Position numbers and translations under genes: made by a program. From Ramazzottius varieornatus (Eukaryota; Tardigrada; Eutardigrada; Parachela; Ramazzottiidae), in assembly GCA_001949185.1 (NCBI GenBank), contig BDGG01000002.1, positions 6,786,772 through 6,850,771 of the forward strand: a stretch of 64,000 nucleotides of DNA, read 5' to 3'. Shown here piece by piece: positions 24,003 through 36,141 of the stretch. The notes under the pieces are model-generated. The model was not told the DNA's origin and searched no databases. It saw only the letters and a program-made list of their open reading frames with translations. The stretch's first letter is position 1. The number at the start of each line of letters is the position of its first letter.

Positions 24003-27000
24003 TCATACTTCTAGTTTCTTAGAGAGATTCAGAGGCTGCTCTGAATCGCTACTGCTGACCATTGCTGACGAAGGTCTCTTTGCGGGCAGCGTGAAAGCCC
24101 CTGATGGAGAAGGAATGGGTGAAGAAGCGGTGGAAGAATGTGAGAACGAGGTGGACTCCGACGAAGGTTGTGAGGTCCGCGTTTCAGTCTGAAGTGGATG
24201 CATGGATGAAAACGCCAGTGGCGCCATCCTCGCCTGTAAACATGCAACATGGTGAGTGATCGGTTCGTTGTATTCTAGGGAGATGGTCTATGTCACCTGT
24301 GCCATTTGCATGTATGCCATTTGAGACATGTCGAACGAAGAAGGATAGAGGCTTATTCCGCTAATTTGGTGTTGTAACGACCGCACGTCTTGTGGATGAT
24401 AAAAGGAAGGAACAAAAGAAAAGGGAGATGCTTTGGAATTGAATGCTGAACCAGCCATGGCGGCCACTGCTGCCGGCATCATCCCGGCGTGTGGCGAGAT
24501 GCCATAGCCGAAGTAATTGTTGGGAAAAGGTAAATGCGTGGCCGACATGGCAGAGGTCGAGGTGAAGGAAGCTTGACTGTGACTGGTGGTGCTGTCGGGC
24601 TTAAGAGCTGCTTGTAATCGAGTTGTCGAGGTTTGTGCTGCTACTTCGTCCTTGGTAGGTTGAAGGTCTTTGCTCATGGGCGAAGGAGCCGGACTGTCTT
24701 GTACAGGTTCCGTTGTGCTGTCCGCCCGTGCTAACGACTCGGACTCGCTCCTTCGGGCTGCCCGAAACTTTTTGTGCGTTCGGTATAATTCCGCATATAT
24801 TTCCGAAGGCGGTGCTAAAGGCGGCGCTTGTAGCGCCTTCTTTAGTACCGGCGTATCACATTCCACGGGTGCTGCTTTTGAATCTGCAAAAATTAAAAGT
24901 ATTATTCGCAATCCAGAAAACATAAATTCTCGAGATGAGGTCGAGTTCAGAAGTTGCATTATTTCTGCGTTGTACAATTTGAAGTAACCCCAGCAAAATG
25001 TCCTTACCGTTTTCGCTACGGCGTCGTTTTTCCACTTCACTTTCCAAGTCGAATCTGCAATCGCTGCCGCTTTCAACTCCAGAGTCAGCAGCACGTGTGG
25101 TCTCCGAAGACGAACAACTCGTGGGAGACCTTGAATTGGGCGAGGAACTTTCACATCGTCCAAAAGATGAATTTGGACTATCCGCTGCTTCCACGAGGGT
25201 CCTCGGTTGCAGCCATCTCTTGGCCACTCGATTAGCCGCGCCACTGAGCGCAGGGTTGATGGACGACAGTGCGGCCACATTACACGCTTCCATCTTGCAT
25301 CCAAGAAGCTTCTCGGAATGTAGCGTGTTCAATGTGCGCAAATCAGGGATCTTGCGGAGTACTTGGGCGTAAAAATCCGGTTGATGTCGATGGTTACGGG
25401 CCAGCAAGCGTTCAAGACACTGTTTCATCGCATCTTGCAGCTTGCCGACCAATTCCACACTGCGCAAACCAGGCCGATCTGTAAAGGGAATCAAGGTCTC
25501 ATCAACCGTAACACGCGCAGCAGGTAACGGCGAAAGAAAACATTAAGTGAAATTCAAGACGTAATTGTGGTCAAGGATCCCCACAAACTACAGAGTGAAG
25601 GTAACAGCCACCACCACAAGGTTAAATGGCTCGATTGGCGATGTAGGACTGGGAGGCCGGCTCTCAGTGAAAACACCAACAAATTGATATGGGCTCATTC
25701 AATAAAAACCAGCGGCGATCCACTGAACGTTCGGGCAGGCACCACTTGGTTTCTAGTCAGGCGGTCCATACTGGACAGCGGGTATGGAACGTGCGAATAG
25801 AAACCATGGTTGACCAACCGGTACACCCTTGTGGAAGACCACTGATTTCTATTAGATGATCTCATATTGAAGAATAGAACGACAAAATAGAAACCTTGGG
25901 TTGGCTCGAGTATCTCGTGGTGGCTGACAGCTGCTTTCTGTTTGCCGATGAGTATAACGAGTCGAGGTTGAAGGACTTACCGTTGGCCATGAGTGCGATG
26001 GCCGAAAAGACGGCAATCTCAGCGTCCGTCAAGTCCATGTGATTGAAGCGCTCAGCAAAGTCGAACATGGAGTCAACAAGGAATCGGGCGTTGCTACCAG
26101 TCAGTGCAGGTAGATCGCGGCGTAAAACCTGTCCATTGGGACAGAGCAGCGAGCTGGTGCTAGCATCAAACAATCTGGATAAGCGGACCAGGAGGATCTC
26201 AAACACGCCCGCCTGTAATGCACAAAAGAGACGATCAGCGTCCGTTATACTGTTAGCTCGTACTCTCTTCACGGAATACAAGCTCATAAAACTTAAAAAT
26301 ATCAAACTGATTTGCCTATCGACGCCATCGTTTGTTCAATCCCACAAACAGCCTTCATCAGTGACCGCAACAGTTGTTAATGCCCATTCTAAACCAGGCT
26401 TTATCTTGACCGGTGCACAAAGTTGTTTGCCTTCAACCCTCAACAACTCGCGCATCAGCAACCGGATCAACGTGTGGGGAACTAACCGGTGCCTCACAGT
26501 TAGGTTATTTCCCCGCAGGTTGGTCCTCATTTACTGTCACTCAGGGAGAAGTTCGAACTCATTCTGAATCAATTTCTACAAAATAGTTCATGAGAATTTT
26601 ACTAAATTAGTCTCCGAAAATTGTCAGCTTGCATTCCTAACCAGTGAAGGCAATGCCATACTGCCTGGAAATGGATGGAAAACCCTTACCTTTAGCAGAG
26701 TGACTTGGTCGTCCTGTGGAAGCAGTAAGAAACCGGGAAGCAGCTTAGCAAAGTCGACAACTCCACGAATAATGGGTGAGAAGCGTTCTGAGAAGCCGTC
26801 GAGAGCGTTGAAGCCTGACTGGAAGTGTGGAGAGCTCGATGCAGCCGCTGGGTTCAACGGGCAAACCTGTATCAAGACCCAATAACCTTAGCAAGCATTC
26901 GCTCGCGCTCAGTAAAACATAGATGGGTTCGAGGACGTTCGTTCACGCCCATCGTTATTATAGTCATTTAAATCCATTGAGATTAAATTTCAAATTTAGT

Positions 27001-30000
27001 ACTGACCACAGTTGAAAGCTCGGGTATGTGACTTCCGCCTGATCTCCATTGCTCCAACGTCCCAATTATCCTGGGTCGTGTATATTCGCACGTTTCCTCG
27101 TGAGCTTTAACGATTAGCGCCAATAAACTCTCTTGATCCTCCATCTCGGCAGTTAGAGAAGTGGCCTGCTGCTTGGCGTTCTGCTTTTGCATTTCCGCCA
27201 TAATCTTGGCTTTTTCGCGCTTCGGAACGCGTCCAAACCGAACAGCTGCAATTATCCATCACACAATTGATAGATCTTTCAGTTAGAACTTCCGAAGAAA
27301 TGACTAGCTTTTCTGGAAACTGTTATAACTCACCATCACGAGACATCCCAACTTCAATGCACTTCTTTAAGCGGCAATACTGACAACGATTACGATTGAT
27401 ACGTAGAATGGCGCACTGCTGGTTCTTCGTACAAGGCCGGTACTGGATTTTCTGCTGAATGGAACGTCGAAAAAACCCCTTCAAAATACAAACCCATCAG
27501 CAATGTTATCAGGAAGGTCCAGCAGTAGCTAGATTATCTTTGGAAGTATTGGAGAATTCCAGAAGAAGCACAGTTTGATCGAAGAGCTCAAAGAACCCGA
27601 CGTTCTGTGCGATCCGGAAATTCTGACTTTCGGACCGCAAAACTGACATGTAAATCCACAAAATAAAATATCAGATAAATTGTTGTAACAGGGGATTATT
27701 TTGTTGACCCAAATAGATCAGTGCTCGGGGAAAGGCGGGGAAAACAGACGCGAAAAGATTCTCGCGTTGTCCCATTTTCCCGTTCTCAATAAACGCCTAT
27801 GGCCACAGCAAGTCACACCCATCGACATTATTTTTTCAAATCAATTTCCCCCTTCTTTCCCTTTTCGCTTTATATCATTCTTGCTCGCACTTTGTTCCCT
27901 GTGTAGCTCTTGAAGATCCCCAGTGTGTAAAAGATAAGATGACTTCTTCCGCCGCTGTTCGTTCGCACACTTTCCTATTGGCTTTTCTTTACGCTATTCG
28001 ACCTCCTGGTCAACCATCCTCCACAAAACCCTCTTATCTATCAGTGTCCCAAAAAACACCTCTTGTTCGAACAAACTGCATCTTTATTTTAAAAATGGTA
28101 TTCAGCTAAACTTAACCACAATAGGAAGAGTGGCAAACGGCACGTATTAAGTGACGCATGTTTTCGTTTCAACTGAGTGGAAGCGTGCGCCACTCAGGAC
28201 AGCAATTTTGTGTTAGAAACATTTAGTTTGGATCTTTCGACCAGTTTTAAGAGTATCCTACAAATACTCAGTCTGTTTCTAACCTACACGAAAACGTAGC
28301 ATAATGCTCAGATTGAAAAAGAGCTGTGCACGTTTCGATGCAGTTCGGAATGTACGCTAACGATTCGGGTTTCCTGTAAGCGTGTAACGTGATGTAGCGT
28401 AGGTGAGGTTCGCAGTGACGTCATGGCCCACTTCCCGTACTGTCTACCGTAACGACCTGAGATGAACGGGTGGCCGCAGGAGGCAGTTTGCCTTGACTGT
28501 ACTGTCAGCCAATGCGGTCCTTTGTCTCACGGCGGGTCCCTTTCATGCCGTGTGTGTGTGGACGGACTACTTAATCGAGTGTGAAACCCACTTTTCACTC
28601 GCAAACCCCAATCTTGACATGTTGGTCAACGAGCTCGCTTTGCAGTTCACACGGCTGGCAGCCGTATCTGGAACATCCACTGTAGTGAGCGTAGTGAAGT
28701 CTGCGGGATTGAGTCATCGAACAAGCCTTCCTACACGTCGTCTCTCCCGTTCGCAATCGGCGCCTCGACCTGAATGAGTTCGCCCATGTGCCATCTGCAC
28801 GCATAACGTATTACGTCCTCGCTACGTATCGTCCTCGTTTCTTCCCGCGCCAAGATCGTTGTCCTACACTGAACTAAGCCAGTAATAAAGCGACCCTAAT
28901 CCATCGTACTCCATCTCCACTTGCGCCTCTTTACGCGCATTTCTCGCAAGGATCGAGTACCGCGATTGCAATTCTCCGCGCACTGTCCCTGTCACCATAA
29001 TATACCCATCAACCTGAATTATTTCCATAACTCGCACTAGTAATCCATCTGCCATACTTTGCACTTCTCCGTTGCACCCTTAGTATCCTGAAGAACCGTC
29101 CAGACATTCCACAGATGGCGCTATGGCATTGCCCAGGTCTTCCACGACGCATCTTCTTGTCCATGAGCCGTCGTATGCGCAGCTCAGTCTGTAAGCTCAG
29201 AGCCCACTAAACCGACTGGAGCAGTAGGCCAAGAAGTGTCCAGCAAGTTAGGCTGCGCGAGTGAACACGGGTCGTACAGCCCTGACTGGACACGGTACAC
29301 CGTTGCAACAGGCTTGCTTTAGCATAAGCCAGTTGGTCAGTGGTCACTTCGCTTGCTGTCACTGACCACCACTGACCCACAACGCCACTTCACATACTGC
29401 CATACACAGGAGAGCCTGCCAGGGTGAAGCCGCAGCTCCAAAGTCCGTGGCAGTTCTTTGTGCGCCACTTGGCCGGGGGAGAAGGCGCACTCACCCAATT
29501 TACATACTTCGTTGTCAGTGTCTGGTCCGATGGTGGTTCGGCCCCTACGTTGACCTGCTTTCCATCCACCGCGCCGCAGTGCTGGTTTCCTCTATCCTCG
29601 CACTCGGCCATACTCTGACCATTACATCTCGGCCACAATCTACTTCTAATGGAGAGAATGGCCGCTCGAATGCCGAGTTCGGTGTGGCACGCTTAAAGTG
29701 CCAAAAGAGAATCAGGCCAGCGTTCAACGACCTGTTCTGCCCTGCACATATCTCGAGCACAGCTTAGCTTTACTTTACTTTCCAGCTGGTCAATGGCCGG
29801 CCGGTGGTCACTCGAGAGAGGGACGCTAGAATAACCAGCGGTCATCGACGGGCCAATGTCCTCTTCCTCTTCCCCACATTTCGTTGCCCAGCAGCCTGAC
29901 CACTAAAGCCGTTCACTATCCACTGTCCAGCACGGATTCTTCGCTTTACCGTCGATTTGCTCAGCCTTTGCAATCAAGTATGTCCCTTTGATGCACTGCT

Positions 30001-32473
30001 GGACAATGGTCACTTGACGGCGTCAACTGTCCGAAGCTAGCCTGCATTCCTCTGGCTTGTCCTACTGAAGTCCTAACCCACAAACCACACAAACGAACAG
30101 TGTGAGATCGCTATTCAACACGGCGCACACTCCCAGCAAACAACACGGGAAATGTGCGCCACTTGGGACAGCAATCTGGTCGAGTTCGTTCCGAAGAACC
30201 AGGAAGTTGATCAGACACGAGCAATGAATGTCTTGTTTTGAAGAATCCCAGCTTTAGAGCATCTGTGCCTCCAGAGTGGCAGATATGTTAGTTGCAGGTG
30301 GGAGAAGTTTGTACTCAAGCGCTATCGACCTTGACGTCACTTCCTAGCCGCTGGTCAGTCAGGCGTGTCCAACAAGAGGACAATATGCCCAAAGCGAGAC
30401 GGTCTCGAGTTGTGAAAAGAAGCTGACGTTGTCGAACGATCTTGGGGTGTTCAGTGAGAATTAACAGCGAGACGAGAGAGAAAGCCCATAGATTTGAAAG
30501 GTTGCAAGTGATGAAGATTGCTTTCAACTGTCAATGATGGTTCTTTTGCGCAGTCAGGCAGTGGGTCAGGCGTAGCATTCACCGAATCGCATCTCTCTTA
30601 CAACAAGATCTCTTCTCCTTCAACAACGCGCTTCTCAGTCGCACATATTTCAGGGTCGTTGTCCGGCCAAGCTCTCTTCACTGAAATTTCAGCTCAGCTT
30701 CCGGCCGGATTAAACTTGTTTTTCTCACTCGCGAAGACTCATCGGAAATGTGTGCCAAAACGAAAACTATGCCGAAGCTTGTTCCGTAAGAACTTCCGCC
30801 ATGGCCTTCATTAGAACCTCCACCAACGAAAGAAATCTTCCGGATGACTTACTGATACCATCGTTTTTGGAAGGGAATTTTACAGGTTTTAATGACCCAT
30901 TTCCGACATAATTCGCACTTTTTTAGCGTTATTCGATCTTAGTCGAATAAGTGGGGCAACCCAGCCCAATCGATTTCCAGAAAACATGAAGGGATCCTTG
31001 TTGCCTGCTGGCGCTTCTGCGTGTTGTACAAAGGGGGAGATCGGGCGTCGAACACGTAATTGGCGATTCAGGCCGCGCGTCGCCTTGGCGCTTGTCATTG
31101 TGACTTATCGGAATTTGGATTCATGTACCCCGGTACCACAGCGCCAAAAACTTTTACGTAACATGGAAAGCCGCTTCTGGAATCTCGGCGGTGAAGTCAA
31201 ACGAGGGCACTCCCACGTCAGCTGGTTGACCACTGGTCCCCGAGGTCCACACCGAGATCCGTACTGACGCTTCCAGATAATCAAACGCGATAATCGACGC
31301 TTCCAGACTAATGAAACGAAAAAAGGGGTCCATAGTGGCGACCCAGCGTGCGCCCATACTACTGACGCCCTAGGCCTATGCGTTACGAGTGTTCAGTGCG
31401 CCACTTTGACCGAACCACGTACAGTGCACCACTTCAGGCGAGCAGGGGTATATATAGACCTTACAGACTGGTCAAGTGATGAAGGGGAGTAGGCTCTGTG
31501 CTCTGTTCATCTTCGGAAGGCAGTAGGCGCCACCACACCCTACTTGACCATCAGTGCGTCCACCAGCGGAACGGTCAGTCACCCAAGTGCGCTTCTGTGA
31601 ACTTCCATCACTGAAGCTGCTTCTCATCTTCCCGTTACACTAATTAAACTGTGCTTCTCCTCTATACGCCCTACTGAACTCTTCGGAGAAGGAACTCATC
31701 CCTTACCTTGCATCCTTCGCAGCTGTGCACGCCATAGTGGAAACCACTAGCCTGAAATTGCGTTGATCAATTGATTTTCGGATAAAACGACTACAAGCAA
31801 TACAGTAAGGTGAACAATAGACCATACTAACCTTGTCCCCGCATACGCGACACAGCACTGTGGTCCCATCGAAATCTAGAATGCAGGTAGACATGAAGAT
31901 ACTGCGGTGGACAAGAGTGTCGAGCATGAGTTATGAAAAAAAGGTTATGTCAATAGGTGGTTTGTCCCTTGAACTTGGCTTACAAACAGTCACAGCTACT
32001 ATGACATGACACGATACAAGAGCATTGCTCGATTACGCGCACAAATGTGGATCAAACCGGTAAGTCACTTTGCTGTGTCCCTCTGCGCCTCAAAAGTCTC
32101 TTCACATACCTTATGTCATTCATTGTGAAAATCAATCAAGAACCCCTCAAAAGAGATCAAAGAGCAAGGAACTCTAACCACAAACCATGCAAGAGAAATC
32201 GACAGACGAAACTGCATTTCCATTAAATTTGATAACGGAAATCTCATGCCCGTTCTCCATTTCGTTATTTGTACGAAAATATTCAGAATATTTTTTCCGA
32301 TTTTTAACAGTTGCACGCGCTTTTTTATGCGGTGATTTCAAAAGCCAAGTTTAGATTTTTGGAGGTGTTATTGGATATAAAGACGTACCAATTTTCAGTT
32401 CAGAAGAGGCGTGGTACTTTCCTCCCGTCGAAGGGGCGCCACTGGTCGGTGGCATGGGTGATGGACTGGACAT
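24003..32473 (-). CDS. E75: Nuclear receptor E75 (NR1D group)
   Basis: Ten exons in transcript order: 32473-32389, 31875-31832, 31751-31707, 27478-27334, 27245-27007, 26866-26690, 26212-25981, 25478-25008, 24883-24297 and 24233-24003. They total 2256 bases, 751 residues, with every junction in phase. The DNA-binding domain reads CRVCGDK, then [15 protein letters not shown] on its own 45-base exon, then [16 protein letters not shown]. The E75-typical extension [14 protein letters not shown] follows. The ligand-binding domain keeps both residues that ligate haem in E75/Rev-erb: Cys in VCPLNP (26861-26863) and His in TLHSEK (25318-25320). A long Ser/Pro/Thr-rich tail ends near PLNLSKK. In arthropods E75 is an early ecdysone-response gene whose haem senses NO/CO and modulates HR3. 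A 4.2 kb intron splits the DNA-binding domain. The N-terminus is only 36 residues before the first finger; other first exons could give isoforms. Confidence 0.95.
28149..28210. repeat. Palindromic repeat, family 1 copy B
   Basis: A diverged left arm AAGTGACGCATG (28149) and a right arm AAGCGTGCGCCACT (28181-28194), followed by the family's flank GGACAGCAATTTTG. Confidence 0.5.
30117..30180. repeat. Palindromic repeat, family 1 copy C
   Basis: Left arm GGCGCACACT at about 30122 and right arm AATGTGCGCCACTT (30151-30164), then GGGACAGCAATCTGG, the same flank as copy B. Confidence 0.5.
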
Positions 32474-34395
32474 AGCGGCTCAGCGATCAACCGCTCCGAG
32501 TGATGTAAGATCCACAAAGAGGAAAGTCGTCTGTGCGATAGCACCGATATCAAGGTATCTCTAGTCAAACGCCGACATGAAGGCGAACGAAAGTGAGGTC
32601 TTGACTAATTGATATAGGGAACAAGGTGGATGTCATCAATCGAACGGCATGCGGCAGTGTTGTGGTCAAGTCCGAAGAACGAAACAAAATATATGGATGT
32701 TACTGAGGCAAAGTGTGATGAGGGCGAATTCGTATAGCGCAGTTTGGTCAGTAGAGTGTGTACGGGGCGATACAAAGGCGTTCAGCGCTTATAGTTTAGT
32801 GGGCCTTTTGTAAGTAGCACAGATACTTTTGATAACACCAACAGGATACCGTCTCGTTGTCTTCGAAGGCTTGACGAAATGGCGTTTAGCTGACTTGACT
32901 GGTCATCAGAGTTCATTCACACGTCGGCTGCACCGGCAGCCGAGTATGCAGTATTAACTACAAACCAGAAACAATTATATTAATAGAGGGTACGGTGTAT
33001 AGTGTATAGTGTATACAGTACAATGTCACGTACAAAAGTACGTATAGACAGCACGGATGTCCCGGCTATAGGTACAGCCAGCAGGCTGCCAAAAAAGGGA
33101 TCATAAGCAAGTGAGCAATCCAACCCCTTCTTCGCTAATTGGCCTTGTGTACCAACACGCTACATAGTCTCATACATCTACATGGTTCATACACGGACGG
33201 AAAACGGCGGAGCCACAATTCGCACAAAGTGTCGGAACACGCCTCTTTTTTATTACGATACATGGTGGTTATGGGAAAATTCCACCCCATTGATAATGAG
33301 ATCAAAGACGTACTCGTAGAAGATTTTCTTAACAATGCAGTGACGAGGACGACAGTCTACAAAACAGGAACTGCATCGGGACAGCCGGAAGTGTCTTCCC
33401 GGTTCGCTTCCAAGTCGAAGAATCAAAAGTTTGCAAGTCGGATTATCGTAGATCCTTTTGGGCGAATCTACACTTGCCCGGCCCGTGTAATCTATTACGA
33501 CTTGCATTGTAGTTTGATGATGTGGAATTACGGGAGAAAGTCCCAAAGCAAGACATTGATTAGCGGCGGCACATCAGACACTAACAAGCAAACACGCGGA
33601 CCTGACTGGAGTATGTCGACTTATGTGATGATTACTATAACACTATCGTCTCTTCCGACAAGGTTGATACAGTGCAAGCTCCTCTTCGATCACGTCCTGT
33701 TTCGAGAAAGCTGGATATTTGATCTACGATGAGTGACTACTGTACTACTCCTTGCATTGATTAGTAGGGTCTTTGGTTGGCTTAGAGTTCAGAGTGAAAA
33801 ACTTGTTTACGACGTTGAAGTTCAGGAGGAGATTGGGTGACTCTGCTCGGTAAGAGTTGGTTCAGTCCGCCCCGGTCAAAACAACAACAAAGATGTTTTC
33901 GTGCAGAAAGGTTTACTCAGCATGTTGATGATGAGGAAACGTGTGCAACCTAGTTCAAGTTCAAGCCGCTTCATCTGACAATCGCACATACAGTGTTGTT
34001 GGTCTAGCAGGACAAACACGCAAGAAGCACATCGCAAGACCTCATCGTGGTGCAGCGGAGTACTCACGCCACGCCACGCCACCACCAAGAAAAACAAAAC
34101 TCCTACTGGTAACTTCGGCGAAATTGCAAGTGACGCAAAAACGCTTGGTCAGTTGGCCGCGAACAGCAGTTACACATCAGTTGTAGTCCGCATTCAACGA
34201 CGTGGGCAGTAAACCACAGCAAGACCCTTCGGCCAGCAGACGAATGCCGGCAGTGGTTTCCTCATGATTTACGATCGTGAACCGCATTCGGAACGGACGA
34301 ACTTCACACGACATGGTCAAACCTTGATTGAGATACCCTTCAACTGCAATGTTCCAAATTGTTTATGGGTTGGGTTCGAACTCTTACAATGTATG

Positions 34396-34500
34396 GAAGG
34401 TCGGCAAACAAAACGTACTAGACCGTTGGCTCAAGTGGCGCACGTTTCATTCGTTATTAGCTGGAAGCGTGCGCCACCTGATATGACAATCTTATGCGTG
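34396..34500. repeat. Palindromic repeat, family 1 copy D
   Basis: Outer motif GGAAGGTCGGCAAACA (about 34395), left arm CAAGTGGCGCACGTTTC (34432) and right arm GGAAGCGTGCGCCACCTG (34463-34480). Confidence 0.6.
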
Positions 34501-35391
34501 TCGTTTTTCCGTCTCTGTTTCCGGTTTGACAGCTGCGAGCATTGATACACCAAACTAGGGTACGTACGCAACGACGCATTGGTCGTAAAGAATATTAACG
34601 ATGTTATTAGAAGGAGAAACAGGACCATGGCCCAATTCCCGACCTCTAAAAAGAGGATAAGCGCGCGACAACATTTCCATGTACGGCTGAAGGCCTAAAG
34701 TCATGTCACATTAAACATGAAGGGCGCTCCAGCAACCCGAGGGTTTATAGCTGTTGGGATAAAGGGATAAGTTACTGAATAAGGTCGCGTTCTTCTTGAT
34801 AAACGAAATTTAGGTTGGAAGGAATGCTTCAGTTGCCGTTCTTGCGTGAAGAAACGGGTCAACTCCTGCATACATGTTGTGCGCATTAGAGGACTCGGCG
34901 GGTTCCTGGAGACTCGTTCACGCGATGGCTGTCAGTCCCCATCTCGTTACCTCAACGATGGAAAACCTCTTGACTATGTAAAATACTGTATAAGGAAACC
35001 CGAATTGGGGCCTAGAAAATTAACTTGCGTCCTTGACAGTGGCAGTGACAGTGATGGCTGTTTTGAAGTCCTAATTGCCAGAGATTAAGGTCGCCAACAA
35101 GCGTCAAGAGTATTCCGGTTGGTGCGACGTCCTCCTTCCCTTAATTTTCTCTCTCCCTACAGTTATGCCTTTTTCTCTCCAACGAGGCCACACATCATAT
35201 CATCAGTCACACAACAACTGTCGGTCGTGAAACAAAATCCAGTTTACCCAATTGTTAATTATTTCCGCCCGACTTTTGACAGCTTTTTTAATGGACGCAT
35301 TCGGATGTTCATCGATCCTCCAGACGCCACGAACTCATAAAAGACAGTCCATGTGGATTCATAGCTTTGAACTTGAAAGTTACGATACTGT

Positions 35392-35415
35392 GTCCGCAGT
35401 GACGTCACTGCGGAC
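35392..35415. promoter_or_regulatory. Perfect 24-bp palindrome centred on a CRE
   Basis: The 12 bases from 35392 are exactly complementary to the next 12. The centre is TGACGTCA, the consensus site for CREB/ATF bZIP dimers. The palindrome extends eight bases on each side of that core (arm GTCCGCAG). No coding gene starts close by. Confidence 0.5.
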
Positions 35416-36141
35416 TGTGATTGCAAGTTTGCCTGTTATGTACACGAGCGGCTCGCGGTATATTCAGCGACCAGCCATTCCGCGTTCCCTGCTCCTCTGT
35501 CATAAACCTATTCATACTAACAAACTACTGATAAGTTGACCTAGTAAAAATTTTATAAACAGGGACGGTCGTTAAAGTATTAGTTGACGATGTGGCCACT
35601 TTCTAAATAAAAACAAGTTAACAACATGGCGTGCATGTTTATTTCAGCATTAATGGGTTGAACTCATTCTCACCGCAGGCTGCTCCAGATAAGCTTTCTT
35701 TGTTGCCTTATCCGACACAAAAACAAGAGTCAAGTCATATACCCGACTGTGCTGGCGAAGAGGCAACTCAGCTAACCACGGCAAGATTCTGCAGCAGGCA
35801 GACTGGCTTTGGGCTGTATCATGCCACCTTCTGTTCTAACAGGGAATTCATCACCATACAGTCGCAACACGCAGTGACGTCTGGCCCAGTTCCCCAGTGT
35901 CACTTGCGTCCACTGAAGTATTCATGCAGACTGGTGTTATCTGGAAATCGAGGGTGAATGTGAGCCAACGACCTATTTGCTGGGGCTCGTTTCAGGAATG
36001 GGACGATTTATACCCAGTAACCTGATCACAGATCATTCTAAAATCCTGATGAAGTATGACTGATACCAGAGAGTCAGGTTTTTGGAATGGGGGTGGGAGC
36101 TTAAGGGATGTAAGGTCCACGAGCAGCAAGAGCAAAGCGCA

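Larger units (their letters stand above)
27479..31706. other. E75 large intron: repeats and GGTCA-rich sequence
   Basis: This 4.2 kb intron lies between the CEGCK and GFFRRS codons. It holds two clear copies of palindromic repeat family 1 (28149-28210, 30117-30180), a pair of similar arms near 31394-31436, and many GGTCA/TGACC pentamers. One example is GGTCAGTGGTCA at about 29335. No internal exon was recognised, but an isoform-specific first exon here cannot be excluded. Confidence 0.55.
32474..36141. other. E75 upstream region; no supported gene
   Basis: This holds the E75 promoter side. A plus-strand open frame at about 33139-33732 is long (197 codons) but has no recognisable domain and no clear splice pattern, so I do not call it. 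Repeat copy D and a perfect CRE palindrome lie here. A short stretch of GTATAGT repeats occurs at about 32994-33017. Confidence 0.45.

Noticed and set aside
24288-24296. E75 ending at the TAG at 24288
   Set aside because: The CAG|GTGACA donor at 24297 joins in phase to an exon rich in Ser/Pro that ends normally, so I take the longer form. The short form may exist as an intron-retained transcript.
33139-33732. 197-codon plus-strand open frame
   Set aside because: No recognisable domain, unusual composition, a long overlapping minus-strand frame, and no splice support.
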